Of a stretch of DNA of 64,000 nucleotides, positions 7,973 through 17,173 are shown one piece after another. Within the stretch, counting starts at the first letter, position 1. Each line of letters opens with the position of its first letter. Under the pieces are notes generated by a model. It was not told the DNA's origin. It searched no databases and was given only the letters and a program-made list of their open reading frames with translations. The DNA is from Candidatus Binatia bacterium (lineage in GTDB: Bacteria; Desulfobacterota; Binatia; HRBIN30), in assembly GCA_026004215.1 (NCBI GenBank), contig BPIR01000001.1, positions 1,476,584 to 1,540,583 on the forward strand, read 5' to 3'. The translations under genes and the position numbers were made by a program.

Positions 7973-9115
7973 TCAACGGCGCACAACCGAAACCGCCGCT
8001 TGGTGATGGTTGCGCCGAAACTCTTGGGCCACTTTTTGCGCTTCGCGCGGGTCGGAAAAGCCTTCCACCGTGATTCGGTAGACAGCGCGCCGGCGGCGGC
8101 GCTCTTTCTCCACACGCACCGCATAGCCATTGCGTTTGAGCGAGGCGCCGACCTTTCGTGCAGTGTCGTGGTCGCGAAATGCTCCGAGGCGCACTGCGTA
8201 ATCTCCTCGCCGCACGCGGGTCTCCTGCCGGTCACCGCTCGACGACACAGGCTCGTTGTCGCCGCGCGCCATCAGGAGCGGTTTCGGCTGAACTTGTGGC
8301 CACGGTTCTTTTTCGAAGGCAGCAGCAAGCAAGCGCTTAATGTCCCCCCACAAGTCTGTCGAGCCCAACACCGCAAAGGTGACCTCTTGGCTATTCCATC
8401 GTGCCGCGCCTACAAAACAGCGCTTGGCTGCGCGCGTGTAACCGGTCTTCCCCACGACCTCGATGTGGTATTCCCCCAAGAGGCGATTGTGGTTGCGGAG
8501 AGCGATTGGGCGCGTTGAACCGCTCACCGCACGAATTTGCCCGCTCCGCGTAGACACGATCTCGAGGAACACTGGATGTCGAACCGCGTGGCGAAAAATC
8601 GTTGCCAAGTCCCGAGCCGTAGAATAGTGGCCCTCCGCGGGCAGCCCGTTCGGGTTCACGAAGTTCGTATTTCGCGCCCCCAATCGCCGAGCCAATGCAT
8701 TCATTTGATACGCAAAGGCGGGAACCGATCCTGCGAGCCCTTCCGCGATCACAACGCTGGCATCGTTTGCCGAGTTCAGCATGATCGCATACACCAAGTC
8801 GCGCAGCCGAACCCGCACACCGGGCTTGAGCCCGAGTTTCGACGGAGGCGCTTGAGCGGCGAAGTCGGAGACAACGAACGGCTCCGACAGACGACCGCTT
8901 TGTAAAGCGAGCAAGGCGGTCACCACCTTCGTCGTACTGGCTGGCGGCAACGGTTCATCTGGGTTGTAGCTCCACAACACCTCCCCGCTTTGCGTATCCA
9001 TCACGATCGCGGAACGGGCCGTGATCACCGGCGTACGCGCTCCAGCCCTTGTGGGGTCGGCCACCATTACGGTGAGAAGAAGCGTCAGCAGCAAGAACAA
9101 GGGCATCTTCCGCAT
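7973..9115 (-). CDS. dacA: D-alanyl-D-alanine carboxypeptidase (PBP5/6 type) with C-terminal SPOR domain
   Basis: Low-molecular-weight penicillin-binding protein that trims the terminal D-Ala from peptidoglycan stem peptides. It has 380 residues with an N-terminal signal peptide (MRKMPLFLLLTLLLTVMVA). The serine-peptidase S11 motifs are complete: S60-T-T-K63, S115-A-N117 and K223-T-G. The last about 75 residues (DYAVRLGAFRDHDTARKVG onward) form a SPOR domain, which binds denuded glycan strands at division sites; SPOR takes the place of the usual C-terminal membrane-anchor domain. ATG at 9115 is preferred because GGAGG is at the right distance upstream; an earlier start adds eight residues. 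It is convergent with the lpxC fusion gene, about 85 bases away. Confidence 0.93.
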   Translation of the reverse strand: MRKMPLFLLLTLLLTVMVADPTRAGARTPVITARSAIVMDTQSGEVLWSYNPDEPLPPASTTKVVTALLALQSGRLSEPFVVSDFAAQAPPSKLGLKPGVRVRLRDLVYAIMLNSANDASVVIAEGLAGSVPAFAYQMNALARRLGARNTNFVNPNGLPAEGHYSTARDLATIFRHAVRHPVFLEIVSTRSGQIRAVSGSTRPIALRNHNRLLGEYHIEVVGKTGYTRAAKRCFVGAARWNSQEVTFAVLGSTDLWGDIKRLLAAAFEKEPWPQVQPKPLLMARGDNEPVSSSGDRQETRVRRGDYAVRLGAFRDHDTARKVGASLKRNGYAVRVEKERRRRRAVYRITVEGFSDPREAQKVAQEFRRNHHQAAVSVVRR

Positions 9116-9236
9116 AGCCTTTCCTCCCATCCAGCCCACACCATTTCACCCGCATCCCACAATGCGCAAAACCATGTCGCCTTGTCAACCGCGAAGTGGA
9201 ACGAGCTCTGCATGCACCGCCGCCAGGTCATGCATC

Positions 9237-10328
9237 TCACGATTCCTCCAGTACCAGCCGTGCTTCTGCGGTTTGGGCCATCATGTTGCGGAAGAAAAAC
9301 ACGCTGATGAGGAGCGGCAAGAGATAATATGCCGCTCGGAAAACAAGCACGGCCACGACGGCAGTTTCAAAAGGAACACCGAGGCCGGCGAAAATGGCGG
9401 CCATCGAGCCTTCCATCACCCCGAGACCACCCGGAATAAACGAAACCAACGAGAGTACGATGCCTACAGCAAATCCCACCACGACAAATGTCAACGGAAC
9501 CGTGGTGCCGACACACAGGAACGCCGTGTACAAAATGTACAAAGTCACGATCCAGTCGACCACGATCCAAAACACCGGCCCCATCATATGGCGCTTGCGA
9601 GACAGCAGGAACTCGATTCCTCGATCGAGGTTGCGTTGAAAACGCCAAATACGCACGCGCCGGGGCTTGTGCCGCGGCGCCACGCGCTGGAAGACCCAAT
9701 GGGCCAGTTCCGCTAGCACGAACAAGGTTCGGCGCCGCAACTGGCGGTGCGAGAGAAGAAACACAGTAATCAAAGTGGCCACACTAAAGAGCACAAGCAG
9801 CAGCGGAATGACGACCAGGGTAAGCCCGCGCAACTCGTGCGTGCGAATGAGATAGTAAAAACCGCCGACCACAAAGAACAGCAGTACGACGTTGGTCACA
9901 AACGTTTGCACGAGAGACACGGTCACGGCCGTCCCCGAGCGCATCCCCATCCGGATGAAAAAGAACATGCGCACGGCAAATCCGCTGAGCCCACCCGTCG
10001 TGATCAAATAGTTGACGGAGTTTGCCACAAAGGTGACCTTGAGCATCTCCCAAAACGGAACCTGGATGCCGGCTGCCCACGCGATGCCCTGATACGATCG
10101 GGCCATCGCGACGTAACTCAGTAAAGCGCAAGCAAATGGGAAGGCGAGGAAACGGACGTCCAAGCTTCGGGCCACACGCCAAAGTTCCCGCACATCGGAG
10201 AACGCGAACAACCCCACCAGTACGGTCAAACCAGCAACGAGCAGCCAAGAGAGCCATTGCGGCCGTGTCGTGAGACGTTCTGCAAGGTCTGCTGGGAAGC
10301 TCGTCCCGTTGTGGTTTTGTGCGGCCAT
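9237..10328 (-). CDS. UPF0104 / lysylphosphatidylglycerol-synthase-type integral membrane protein
   Basis: About 363 residues with eight or so membrane helices. The central SVNYLITTGGLSGFAVRMF and C-terminal SFIPGGLGVMEGS segments are hallmarks of the UPF0104 / LPG synthase membrane family (the flippase-like part of MprF, and AglD). Function is unproven: members flip or modify lipids or act in surface polysaccharide routes. There is no soluble aminoacyl-transferase domain, so it is not a full MprF. The start at 10328 is chosen because a 58-residue upstream extension would run over the divergent yggT gene; no strong ribosome site is seen. It follows dacA on the same strand, in an envelope-gene context. 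Confidence 0.82.
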   Translation of the reverse strand: MAAQNHNGTSFPADLAERLTTRPQWLSWLLVAGLTVLVGLFAFSDVRELWRVARSLDVRFLAFPFACALLSYVAMARSYQGIAWAAGIQVPFWEMLKVTFVANSVNYLITTGGLSGFAVRMFFFIRMGMRSGTAVTVSLVQTFVTNVVLLFFVVGGFYYLIRTHELRGLTLVVIPLLLVLFSVATLITVFLLSHRQLRRRTLFVLAELAHWVFQRVAPRHKPRRVRIWRFQRNLDRGIEFLLSRKRHMMGPVFWIVVDWIVTLYILYTAFLCVGTTVPLTFVVVGFAVGIVLSLVSFIPGGLGVMEGSMAAIFAGLGVPFETAVVAVLVFRAAYYLLPLLISVFFFRNMMAQTAEARLVLEES

Positions 10329-10442
10329 GAGACTGCCAAGAGAGAGCTGGCGGGCAATAATGGGACCAGCACGTCCCGTCAAGCGCCGAGCCTCTGCTTG
10401 TTCCCGCGCCCAGGGCAGGCTAAGTGCGGAGCGCTTGCCCCT

Positions 10443-10739
10443 ATGTTCGTGATCGCCAACCTCATCCGCGCGCTTGCCCAGGTGCTCGACCTGTTGCTCC
10501 ATCTGTACTCGATTATTTTAATCGTGCGGGTGATCGTCAGTTGGGTCAACGCTGATCCGTTCAACCCCATCGTCCGTTTTCTTTACCAAGCCACCGAGCC
10601 CGTCCTCCAACGCGTGCGGCGTACGCTACCGGTGACCTACGCCGGTTTCGATCTCTCGCCCCTCGTGGTGCTTTTGATCATTTTCTTTCTTCAGGGCTTT
10701 CTCGTGTCGAGTCTCTACGAGGTGGCTCGGCGTCTCTAG
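10443..10739 (+). CDS. yggT: YggT family membrane protein
   Basis: A 98-residue protein with two hydrophobic hairpins (near residues 7-33 and 68-92) separated by the family motif SWVNADPFNPIVRFLYQATEPVLQRVRR. YggT proteins are small inner-membrane proteins of uncertain role, often near cell-division or proline-synthesis genes and linked to osmotic stress. GGAG lies about eleven bases before ATG 10443. It is divergent from the UPF0104 gene, with a 114-base shared promoter region. Confidence 0.9.
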   Translation: MFVIANLIRALAQVLDLLLHLYSIILIVRVIVSWVNADPFNPIVRFLYQATEPVLQRVRRTLPVTYAGFDLSPLVVLLIIFFLQGFLVSSLYEVARRL

Positions 10740-10769
10740 CGGGCCGGACCGTGCTGGTAGCGGACTTGG

Positions 10770-10798
10770 TTGACACTCTAGACCCCAGTGATTAGTTC
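10770..10798 (+). promoter_or_regulatory. weak candidate promoter for the FmdB-type gene
   Basis: A perfect -35 hexamer TTGACA at 10770-10775 is followed after 17 bases by TAGTTC at 10793-10798, a poor -10. It sits about 40 bases before the FmdB-type start, but the weak -10 makes it a guess. Confidence 0.25.
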
Positions 10799-10833
10799 GC
10801 TTGCCCGTCAACCTAGGCCGGAGGAGGTATCCA

Positions 10834-11121
10834 GTGCCGATTTACGAGTATTTGTGCCCGAAATGTGGGGAATTCGAAGTCACCCAAAGAATTACCGAAG
10901 ATCCGTTGAAGCGGTGCCCCACTTGTCGGAGCAAGGTGCAGAAACTGATTTCTGCAAGTTCCTTCCAGTTGAAAGGCTCGGGCTGGTATCTCACCGACTA
11001 TGCCCGTGCCGGCAACGGCAAACAAAAGGATACGAGTGGGGAGAAGACGAGCGAGAGTTCGTCGTCGCCGGCAAAGAGCGATTCGGGCACTGCCAAATCT
11101 ACGGACACAGCCGCGGCGTAA
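10834..11121 (+). CDS. FmdB family zinc-ribbon protein
   Basis: 95 residues opening with the FmdB signature PIYEYLCPKCGEFEV. Two CxxC knuckles (CPKC and CPTC) form a zinc ribbon, followed by the typical ISASSFQLKGSGWYLTDYAR segment and a serine/lysine-rich tail of low complexity. The family is widespread and is thought to be regulatory or an RNA/DNA-binding accessory; no precise role is known. The GTG at 10834 is the start: GGAGGAGG lies at 10820-10827 and the family begins exactly here. Confidence 0.92.
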   Translation: MPIYEYLCPKCGEFEVTQRITEDPLKRCPTCRSKVQKLISASSFQLKGSGWYLTDYARAGNGKQKDTSGEKTSESSSSPAKSDSGTAKSTDTAAA

Positions 11122-11395
11122 CTCGCGTGAGCAGTTCGCCGCGACTGGGTGTGGGATCGAGCCTAAACCGCGCGGTGCTGACTGGGGCCAAGGTCGTCAA
11201 AGCGGCCGGCTGCTGCCGATAGCGCGCTAGCCCACAGAGGCCCGTGCGAATGGATCATCCGCCGGCGCCGATTCCGCTGGATTTGAACGGTCCCGACCGA
11301 TCCCCCTAGGACGTCCCGCACCGCGAGGCTGTCCCGCGGTCTGCAACGCGGCGTGGAGTCCACTCGTGGGGAGTGTCAGCTCAAAACCGCGCCGC

Positions 11396-13225
11396 TCAAC
11401 GCGAAGGGGAAGACTGCCCTCGCTGCGGGCTTTCTAATGCTTTGACTCGACTCGGGTGGCGCAACTTGCGCAGCGCCTTGGCTTCGATTTGTCGAATCCT
11501 CTCGCGCGTCACCGCGAATTTCTGGCCCACTTCCTCGAGCGTGTAATCGGACTTCTCGCCAATCCCAAAGCGCATGCGCAAGATTTGCTCCTCCCGAGGC
11601 GTCAGGGTGGCCAGAACGCGGCGCGTTTGTTCTTCCAGATTGGAGTATACCGCCGCATCTGCCGGCGAGATTGTTTGCCGATCCTCGACGAAATCCCCGA
11701 GGGAGCTTTCGTCCTCGTCGCCAATGGGCGTTTCCAAGGACACCGGCTCTTTGACGATGCGCAAGACTTTGCGCACCTTCTCCAAGGGCATTTCCATCCT
11801 TTCGGCAATTTCCTCCGGGGTGGGCTCGCGACCGAGTTGGTGGATCAAGTAACGCGAGGAGCGCACAACCTTATTGATCGTTTCGATCATGTGCACGGGG
11901 ATTCGAATCGTCCGCGCTTGGTCTGCAATCGCCCGGCTCACAGACTGCCGAATCCACCAAGTGGCGTACGTGGAGAACTTGTAACCGCGCTGGTACTCGA
12001 ATTTCTCCACCGCCCGCATGAGGCCAATGTTGCCCTCTTGCACGAGATCCAAAAAACCGAGGCCGCGATTCGTGTATCGTTTGGCAATGCTGACCACCAG
12101 ACGCAAATTGGCTTCGATCAGCTTGCGCTTGCCCTCCTTTGCCTTGAACTCGCCCGCCGAAATGACTTTGAGCGCCTGGCGCAAGGCCTCCGGCTGCATC
12201 TGCACCTTATCCACCACGTCGCGAATTTTCTTGCGCGCCGCACGAATGGACTCGGCAATTTGGCGAACCTCTTCCGCACCCCGACGGGGTCTTTTCAAGC
12301 TCGGCTCCGCGTCCACACCGAGGCCGCGAGCGGCAAGCCGCAAAATTTCCGGAGCGCGCATCTTCAATTCGTTCTCGTACCGCTGGATCGCCCGCTCGCT
12401 CTCTTGGATTGTCTGATTGGCGCGGCGCAGCTCTTCGATAATCTTGTCGAAATGGCGCCGACCGATGTCCAATTCCTCGAGCGCCTTGCGGAGCCTCCGC
12501 TCGGTGTCGCGCAGCCGGCGCTCATTGGCGGCACGATTGCGCCGCTCGCCGTAGCGTGCCAGTGCCCGCACCAGTTGTTCTCGAGTTTCGGCGAGCCGGC
12601 GAAGTCGCTCGAGTTTCTTCAGAACCGTTCCTTCAGGAACGGTTTGCTCCGGCTCCTCATCGAGCTCTGCTTCCTCGCCTTCAAGAAGCTCACGGTCCAA
12701 CTGTTCTTGGTCCTGGTCGTCGTCCAACAGGGCGCGTTCCGAGAGTTCCCCGTTCCGAATTCGCTCTTCTAGATCCCGGAGGTAGCGGAGCGTGAATGGG
12801 AGAGCCAAAACTTGTTCGCGCACCTCGTTTTCTCCGGCCTCGATCTCCTTGGCGATCTCCACCTCCTGCTCGCGCGTCAACAGAGGCACCGAGCCCATTT
12901 CCTGAAGGTAAATGCGGACCGGATCCGAGGTGTCTTCTAAAACGGGCTTCTCTTCGACCTCTTCCTCTCCACTCCACTCCTCTTTTTCTTCCTTCAAGCC
13001 CACATCCAGGGCATCTTCCTCTTCTCCCTCGATATCGCCGAGCACAGTGAGCGCGCCCTCGTAATCACCGGGGTCGTCCGCAGATAGATCCTCGGCGGAT
13101 TCGGCCTCCAGACCATCTGGGATCGAACTCCGGCTGGCCGCTTTTGGCGCTCGCCTCGACGTGGAGTTGGCCACGCTGTCGGATGGTCGCTTCCTCGATT
13201 TTCCGATGTTCCCTGTGCCCTTCAC
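11396..13225 (-). CDS. rpoD: primary sigma factor RpoD (sigma-70)
   Basis: 609 residues. Region 1.2 begins at [21 protein letters not shown] (about 102). A long acidic, arginine-rich non-conserved region follows. Region 2 starts with [20 protein letters not shown] and includes the -10-recognising [13 protein letters not shown]. Regions 3 and 4 follow, with the -35-binding helix [19 protein letters not shown] near the end. It directs core RNA polymerase to housekeeping promoters. The GTG start at 13225 has GAGGGGAG nine bases upstream. The first about 100 residues are short, acidic and unlike classical region 1.1. It lies downstream of hsp20 and lon on the same strand, after a 236-base gap that probably has its own promoter; dnaG and rpsU, the usual partners, are absent. 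Confidence 0.96.
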   Translation of the reverse strand: MKGTGNIGKSRKRPSDSVANSTSRRAPKAASRSSIPDGLEAESAEDLSADDPGDYEGALTVLGDIEGEEEDALDVGLKEEKEEWSGEEEVEEKPVLEDTSDPVRIYLQEMGSVPLLTREQEVEIAKEIEAGENEVREQVLALPFTLRYLRDLEERIRNGELSERALLDDDQDQEQLDRELLEGEEAELDEEPEQTVPEGTVLKKLERLRRLAETREQLVRALARYGERRNRAANERRLRDTERRLRKALEELDIGRRHFDKIIEELRRANQTIQESERAIQRYENELKMRAPEILRLAARGLGVDAEPSLKRPRRGAEEVRQIAESIRAARKKIRDVVDKVQMQPEALRQALKVISAGEFKAKEGKRKLIEANLRLVVSIAKRYTNRGLGFLDLVQEGNIGLMRAVEKFEYQRGYKFSTYATWWIRQSVSRAIADQARTIRIPVHMIETINKVVRSSRYLIHQLGREPTPEEIAERMEMPLEKVRKVLRIVKEPVSLETPIGDEDESSLGDFVEDRQTISPADAAVYSNLEEQTRRVLATLTPREEQILRMRFGIGEKSDYTLEEVGQKFAVTRERIRQIEAKALRKLRHPSRVKALESPQRGQSSPSR

Positions 13226-13461
13226 GCCAAACTGCTCCCCTCACGCAAGAATGTTGGTCATTCCGTGAACGGCGGCGCAACTTCGCCTGGCACACGCCAA
13301 CGGCTGGTGCGGTGCGGGACAGGATATCCACAACCGCACATATGTCGTCGACCCCTGGTTGCGGCCACTCGAGAAAGTTGCGCCAAGCCTCTTTTGATCC
13401 CTGGGAAACGTCACCGGCCCCGGAAACCTGCGGCGGCGTTTAGACGCGCACGTCCAGCCCG

Positions 13462-15957
13462 TCAAGACGCGCCGGATTCTCCCGGACTGGGCCCCTGCTC
13501 GTCTTGCTTCTTCTCCTTGTCCGCACGGGCCTCGAAACGGCGCAAGCCTTCTGCCAAAGCCCGCAAGCGTTCCAGGACTAGGTAATGCACGGTGCCGGGT
13601 TCTTCGATCGACCCTGCCTTCACTCCGGTAAGGATCTCGATCCCTTCGTCCACCGTGCGAATGGGATAGAGGTGAAAACGTCCCTGCTGAATGGCCTCCA
13701 CGACCTCCGGGCGCAACACAAGCTCTTTGACGTTCTGCGCTGGTAAGACAACGCCTTGAGAGCCAGTGAGTCCCACCGCGCAACACGTCGCGAAAAAGCC
13801 CTCGACCTTTTCGTTGATCCCTCCGATGGGTTGCACTTCGCCCCACTGGTTCACGCTTCCCGTCACCGCCAAATCTTGGCGCAGTGGCAAGCCACTTAAA
13901 GCGGAAAGGATGGCAAAGAGTTCCGTCGACGAGGCACTGTCGCCGTCGATGCCCGTGTACGACTGTTCGAAACATATACTCGCGGTGAGGCTCAGGGGGA
14001 AGTTCTGCGCGTAGGTGCGGCGCAAATACCCGGTCAGAATGAGCACGCCTTTATCGTGGGTGCGGCCGCTCAACTGCGCCTCACGCTCGATATTGATGAT
14101 CCCTTGGCTTCCCATGGAAACGGCCGCGGTCACACGCGACGGGCGGCCGAAGTCATAACCGCCAACGTTGAGTACGGCTAAACCGTTCACTTGTCCCACG
14201 CGCGTTCCCGCCACGTCGAGGAGCAACACACCGTCCCGAACGAGCTCGCGAATTTTCTCCTCGACGCGGTTCAGTCGAAATACCCGCTGCTCGATGGCCT
14301 TGGTCACGTGGTGCCCTTCGACGCGCACCCCGCCCTCTGCCCGGCACCAAAAGGCAGCCTCCCGCATTACGTCGGCCACTTCCGCAAACTGGCTGGGAAG
14401 CTTGCGCCGGTCGCCCACCAACCGCGCACCGTATTCGAGAAGGCGAGCGACGCCGGTGGCATGGAAAGCGGGCAGACCTTCGTCCCGGGCGACGCGCGCG
14501 ACTTGCGAAACAAAACGGTCGCGCGCGGCACTGGCCTCTGTCTCGTAGCCAAAGTCGGCCCGAATCTTGAAAATGTCGTGGAACTCCTCGTCGAGGAAAT
14601 ACAGGAGCTGGAAGATCTCTGCCGTGCCCACCAGCACCACGCGGGTCGACACTTGCATGGGTTCCGGCTTCAACGTACCGGTCGCCAACAACGCAAACGG
14701 GTCGTAGGCTTCGATTTCGAGCTGGCCGCTCTTCAAGCAACGCTTCAATGCCCGCCACACCAGCGGCTCGCTCAGCACATCCATCACGTTGATCACAATA
14801 CAGCCGCCGTGGGCCCGGAGGAGCGAGCCGCCCTGCACACGCGTGAAGTTCGTGACCAGTTTTCCAAACGGATCCACGATGCGTTCCACCGCACCGAAGA
14901 GGTTCTTGTAAGTGGGGGACGTTTCGACGATCACCGGAGCACCGGTGCTCTCGCTGTTGTCCACCAGTACGTTGACCTCGTAATCCACAAAGGCACTTTC
15001 GGCGAACGCCGCAGGGGACAAGGGAAACGGGAACGGAAACGGAGGCGCCATCGAGGCCAGCTCTTTGATGGGTTCACGGAAGAGGTCCAAATGATCCAGA
15101 ATATGTTCCCGGACTTCCTGAAGGTACTGATGGACCTCTGGGCTTTGGTAGCGCTGCGCGATCTCTTCGATCAACGGCGACACGACCTCTGCAGCCACTC
15201 TGCGCTCGACGGCCTTGACTTCGCGCGCCAGCCGGCGCCCCAGCGCTTGTTGGCGGCGCAGCATCGCTTTGAGTTCGCGCGCCACCTCGCGCTCGCGCCG
15301 GCGCAGCTCTTCCTGCTCCTCTGGCGAGAGCCGCTCCAGCTCCTGTGGGCTCATCGGTTCCCCGTTGGGTTTGAGCGGGATAAACAAAATCCCCCCCTGC
15401 GGATGCGGCTGTAAGGCAAACCCCTGGGCGGCCGCGCGCCGTTCGAGCTCGCGGGCAATTTCTTCGCCCTCTTTGCCGAACCGCTCCGCCAGTTGTTCTT
15501 TCTCTTCCTCGAATGTTTCTTGACGGAAGGTCTCCGGCAGCAACCGCTGAAGATCTTCGATGAGCTCTTGCATGTCGCGGCGGAGCTGTCTGCCTTGTCC
15601 GGCCGGGAGGTAAAAGGCGCGCGGCCGGTCGCGGTTTTGAAAATTTTGCACCAGCACCCGGTCCCCGGGAACCGGCTTGTTCCGGGTCAGCTCGCGCAAG
15701 AGTTCACCGAGTTGTTGCTCGCGCTGCGTTCCCGCCAAGCCGACCACGTAAACGTTGAAACCTGCGTCCGCCACGTTGACCGCGAGCTCCAGTGCGGCCA
15801 GCGCTCGCTCTTGGCCAAACCACTCCGGTAATAACGGCACCTCGTCCGTCGTCTCGAACCCCAACGTCCTCGGGTCGACGACGAAAGCCGCCTCCTCGAA
15901 CGGAAGGGACTTTGGCGGTTGCGCGGCTACCGGAGTCACGTTCGCCCGACCCGTCAT
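13462..15957 (-). CDS. Lon-like ATP-dependent protease (AAA_32 / S16 family)
   Basis: 831 residues. The N-terminal half is the AAA_32-type module with a long helical insert (residues about 130-330), and the C-terminal third is a Lon peptidase domain. The catalytic serine sits in GDSASS and the paired lysine in NEKVEGFF, the Lon Ser-Lys dyad. The Walker A loop is poor: VVGLAGTQREQ, with no GK(T/S), so ATP use is doubtful, as in other members of this branch. The family degrades damaged proteins; it is not the housekeeping Lon, which has a different N-domain. ATG 15957 overlaps the TGA of hsp20 (ATGA), showing coupling with the small chaperone. The longer upstream frame runs through hsp20 and is rejected. 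Confidence 0.9.
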   Translation of the reverse strand: MTGRANVTPVAAQPPKSLPFEEAAFVVDPRTLGFETTDEVPLLPEWFGQERALAALELAVNVADAGFNVYVVGLAGTQREQQLGELLRELTRNKPVPGDRVLVQNFQNRDRPRAFYLPAGQGRQLRRDMQELIEDLQRLLPETFRQETFEEEKEQLAERFGKEGEEIARELERRAAAQGFALQPHPQGGILFIPLKPNGEPMSPQELERLSPEEQEELRRREREVARELKAMLRRQQALGRRLAREVKAVERRVAAEVVSPLIEEIAQRYQSPEVHQYLQEVREHILDHLDLFREPIKELASMAPPFPFPFPLSPAAFAESAFVDYEVNVLVDNSESTGAPVIVETSPTYKNLFGAVERIVDPFGKLVTNFTRVQGGSLLRAHGGCIVINVMDVLSEPLVWRALKRCLKSGQLEIEAYDPFALLATGTLKPEPMQVSTRVVLVGTAEIFQLLYFLDEEFHDIFKIRADFGYETEASAARDRFVSQVARVARDEGLPAFHATGVARLLEYGARLVGDRRKLPSQFAEVADVMREAAFWCRAEGGVRVEGHHVTKAIEQRVFRLNRVEEKIRELVRDGVLLLDVAGTRVGQVNGLAVLNVGGYDFGRPSRVTAAVSMGSQGIINIEREAQLSGRTHDKGVLILTGYLRRTYAQNFPLSLTASICFEQSYTGIDGDSASSTELFAILSALSGLPLRQDLAVTGSVNQWGEVQPIGGINEKVEGFFATCCAVGLTGSQGVVLPAQNVKELVLRPEVVEAIQQGRFHLYPIRTVDEGIEILTGVKAGSIEEPGTVHYLVLERLRALAEGLRRFEARADKEKKQDEQGPSPGESGAS

Positions 15958-16337
15958 CGAGGCACGCTCTGCCGCCGAATGTGAATGCGCAGCACCCCAT
16001 CTTCCACCCTGGCATCCACGTCCTTCGCGCTGACCGGTTCCGGCAGAACAAACGAGCGAGTCATGTTGACGTTCCTCGATGCCCGCATCCACAGGCGAGT
16101 GCCCAAACGCTGCTCCGTCTCTCGACGCGTCCCCCCCCGCACCCACAACTCCCGGCCCGACACATGCACCTGGATGTCGGCCGCGCTGAGACCTTCGACG
16201 GGAACTTCGATCACCCACCCATCTTCCACGACTTTCATCTGCGCCGGGGTGATGCCGCTCCGCGTGCCCCAGCGGCGGTGCACGAGCTCGTCGAACAGGC
16301 GATCAATTTCTTCTGTCACGCTGAGAAGCTGCGCCAT
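15954..16337 (-). CDS. Hsp20 / alpha-crystallin family small heat-shock protein
   Basis: 127 residues. The alpha-crystallin domain spans about 33-125 and includes WVIEVPVEGLSAADIQVHVS and, near the end, the conserved ARVEDGVLRIHI. These holdase chaperones bind unfolding proteins without ATP and present them to refolding or degradation systems. The start at 16337 gives the expected family N-terminus (MAQLLSVTEEIDRLFDELV); the much longer open frame upstream runs antisense into nuoB and is rejected. Its stop overlaps the start of the Lon-like protease by 4 bases, so chaperone and protease appear co-translated. The upstream region is shared with the divergent nuo operon. Confidence 0.9.
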   Translation of the reverse strand: MAQLLSVTEEIDRLFDELVHRRWGTRSGITPAQMKVVEDGWVIEVPVEGLSAADIQVHVSGRELWVRGGTRRETEQRLGTRLWMRASRNVNMTRSFVLPEPVSAKDVDARVEDGVLRIHIRRQSVPR

Positions 16338-16411
16338 AGTGAGTCGGTTACCACCCGCCAGTCCTGCAAGCAATCCAGCTCGATGCCCGCGACACGGCAC
16401 CCGCCGCCGAG

Positions 16412-16428
16412 CAACAGCAATGCTGTTG
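16412..16428. promoter_or_regulatory. perfect 7-bp inverted repeat in the hsp20 / nuoB divergent promoter region
   Basis: CAACAGC and GCTGTTG, separated by AAT, form a perfect palindrome between the hsp20-lon and nuo promoters. Its place suggests an operator for either side; it is not the CIRCE heat-shock element, whose sequence differs. Confidence 0.3.
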
Positions 16429-16550
16429 GCTGCGATTAGGCGAAGTCCGACTCGACCTCGTTGCCTCGACGGCCCATGCGTGCAACGTTGTTCGACGGCG
16501 GCGAGTTGGTTAGGTACGAAGGTCGGACCGACTCGGAACGGAGAACGTGT

Positions 16551-17141
16551 ATGGCAACGGTAACCAATCGTCAGAGCCATGGTGCAGAAGGTTTTCTGGC
16601 CCGCCTGCGTGCAGCCACGGGCCAGCCGCTCAGCGACGCCGACGCCTTTGGCGAGAGTTTCCTGCTCACCAAGCTGGCCGACGCTGTGCAGTGGGCGCGC
16701 AAGTATTCGTTTTTCCCGTACCCATTTGTCACTGCGTGCTGTGGCATGGAGTACATGTCCACCGCGGGGCCGCGGTTCGACATCGACCGCTTCGGTGCGG
16801 CATTGCCGCGTTTCACGCCCCGCCAAGCAGACCTGCTCATGGTCGTCGGTACCATCACGCACCGCATTGCGCCCGTGCTGCGGCGCGTATGGGAGCAAAT
16901 GGCAGAGCCAAAATGGGTAGTGTCTTTTGGCGCCTGCACGTCTTCGGGAGGCCCGTACAACAACTACGCTGTCGTTCAAGGGATCGACACCATCATCCCG
17001 GTGCACCTGTACATCCCCGGATGTCCCCCGCGCCCCGAGGCCGTCCTCGATGGCCTCATCAAGCTCCAAGAGCGGGTGCAACGCGAACGCGGAGGCCATC
17101 GCGTGCCGGAGCGGCATGGTAGCGGGCGCGTGCTCGAGTAG
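16551..17141 (+). CDS. nuoB: NADH-quinone oxidoreductase subunit B
   Basis: 196 residues. NuoB carries cluster N2, the last iron-sulfur centre before quinone, at the join of the peripheral and membrane arms of complex I. The ligands are visible: the tandem cysteines of ACCGMEYM, one cysteine in SFGACTSSGG and one in IPGCPPRPE. ATG 16551 has GGAG seven bases upstream; the longer frame adds 30 non-homologous residues. It is the first gene of the five-gene cluster nuoB-G-I-CD-EF. No nuoA precedes it, although nuoA-nuoB is the usual arrangement. Confidence 0.95.
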   Translation: MATVTNRQSHGAEGFLARLRAATGQPLSDADAFGESFLLTKLADAVQWARKYSFFPYPFVTACCGMEYMSTAGPRFDIDRFGAALPRFTPRQADLLMVVGTITHRIAPVLRRVWEQMAEPKWVVSFGACTSSGGPYNNYAVVQGIDTIIPVHLYIPGCPPRPEAVLDGLIKLQERVQRERGGHRVPERHGSGRVLE

Positions 17142-17173
17142 CCCGAAAGCCCGCTCGACCATCGAGGCTACCC

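Noticed and set aside
11270..11340. Possible minus-strand tRNA (GTTCAAATCC-like T loop)
   Set aside because: The T stem does not pair, and no acceptor or anticodon stem can be drawn.
14191..15414. 407-codon plus-strand open frame over the Lon-like gene
   Set aside because: Antisense shadow of a certain protease gene.
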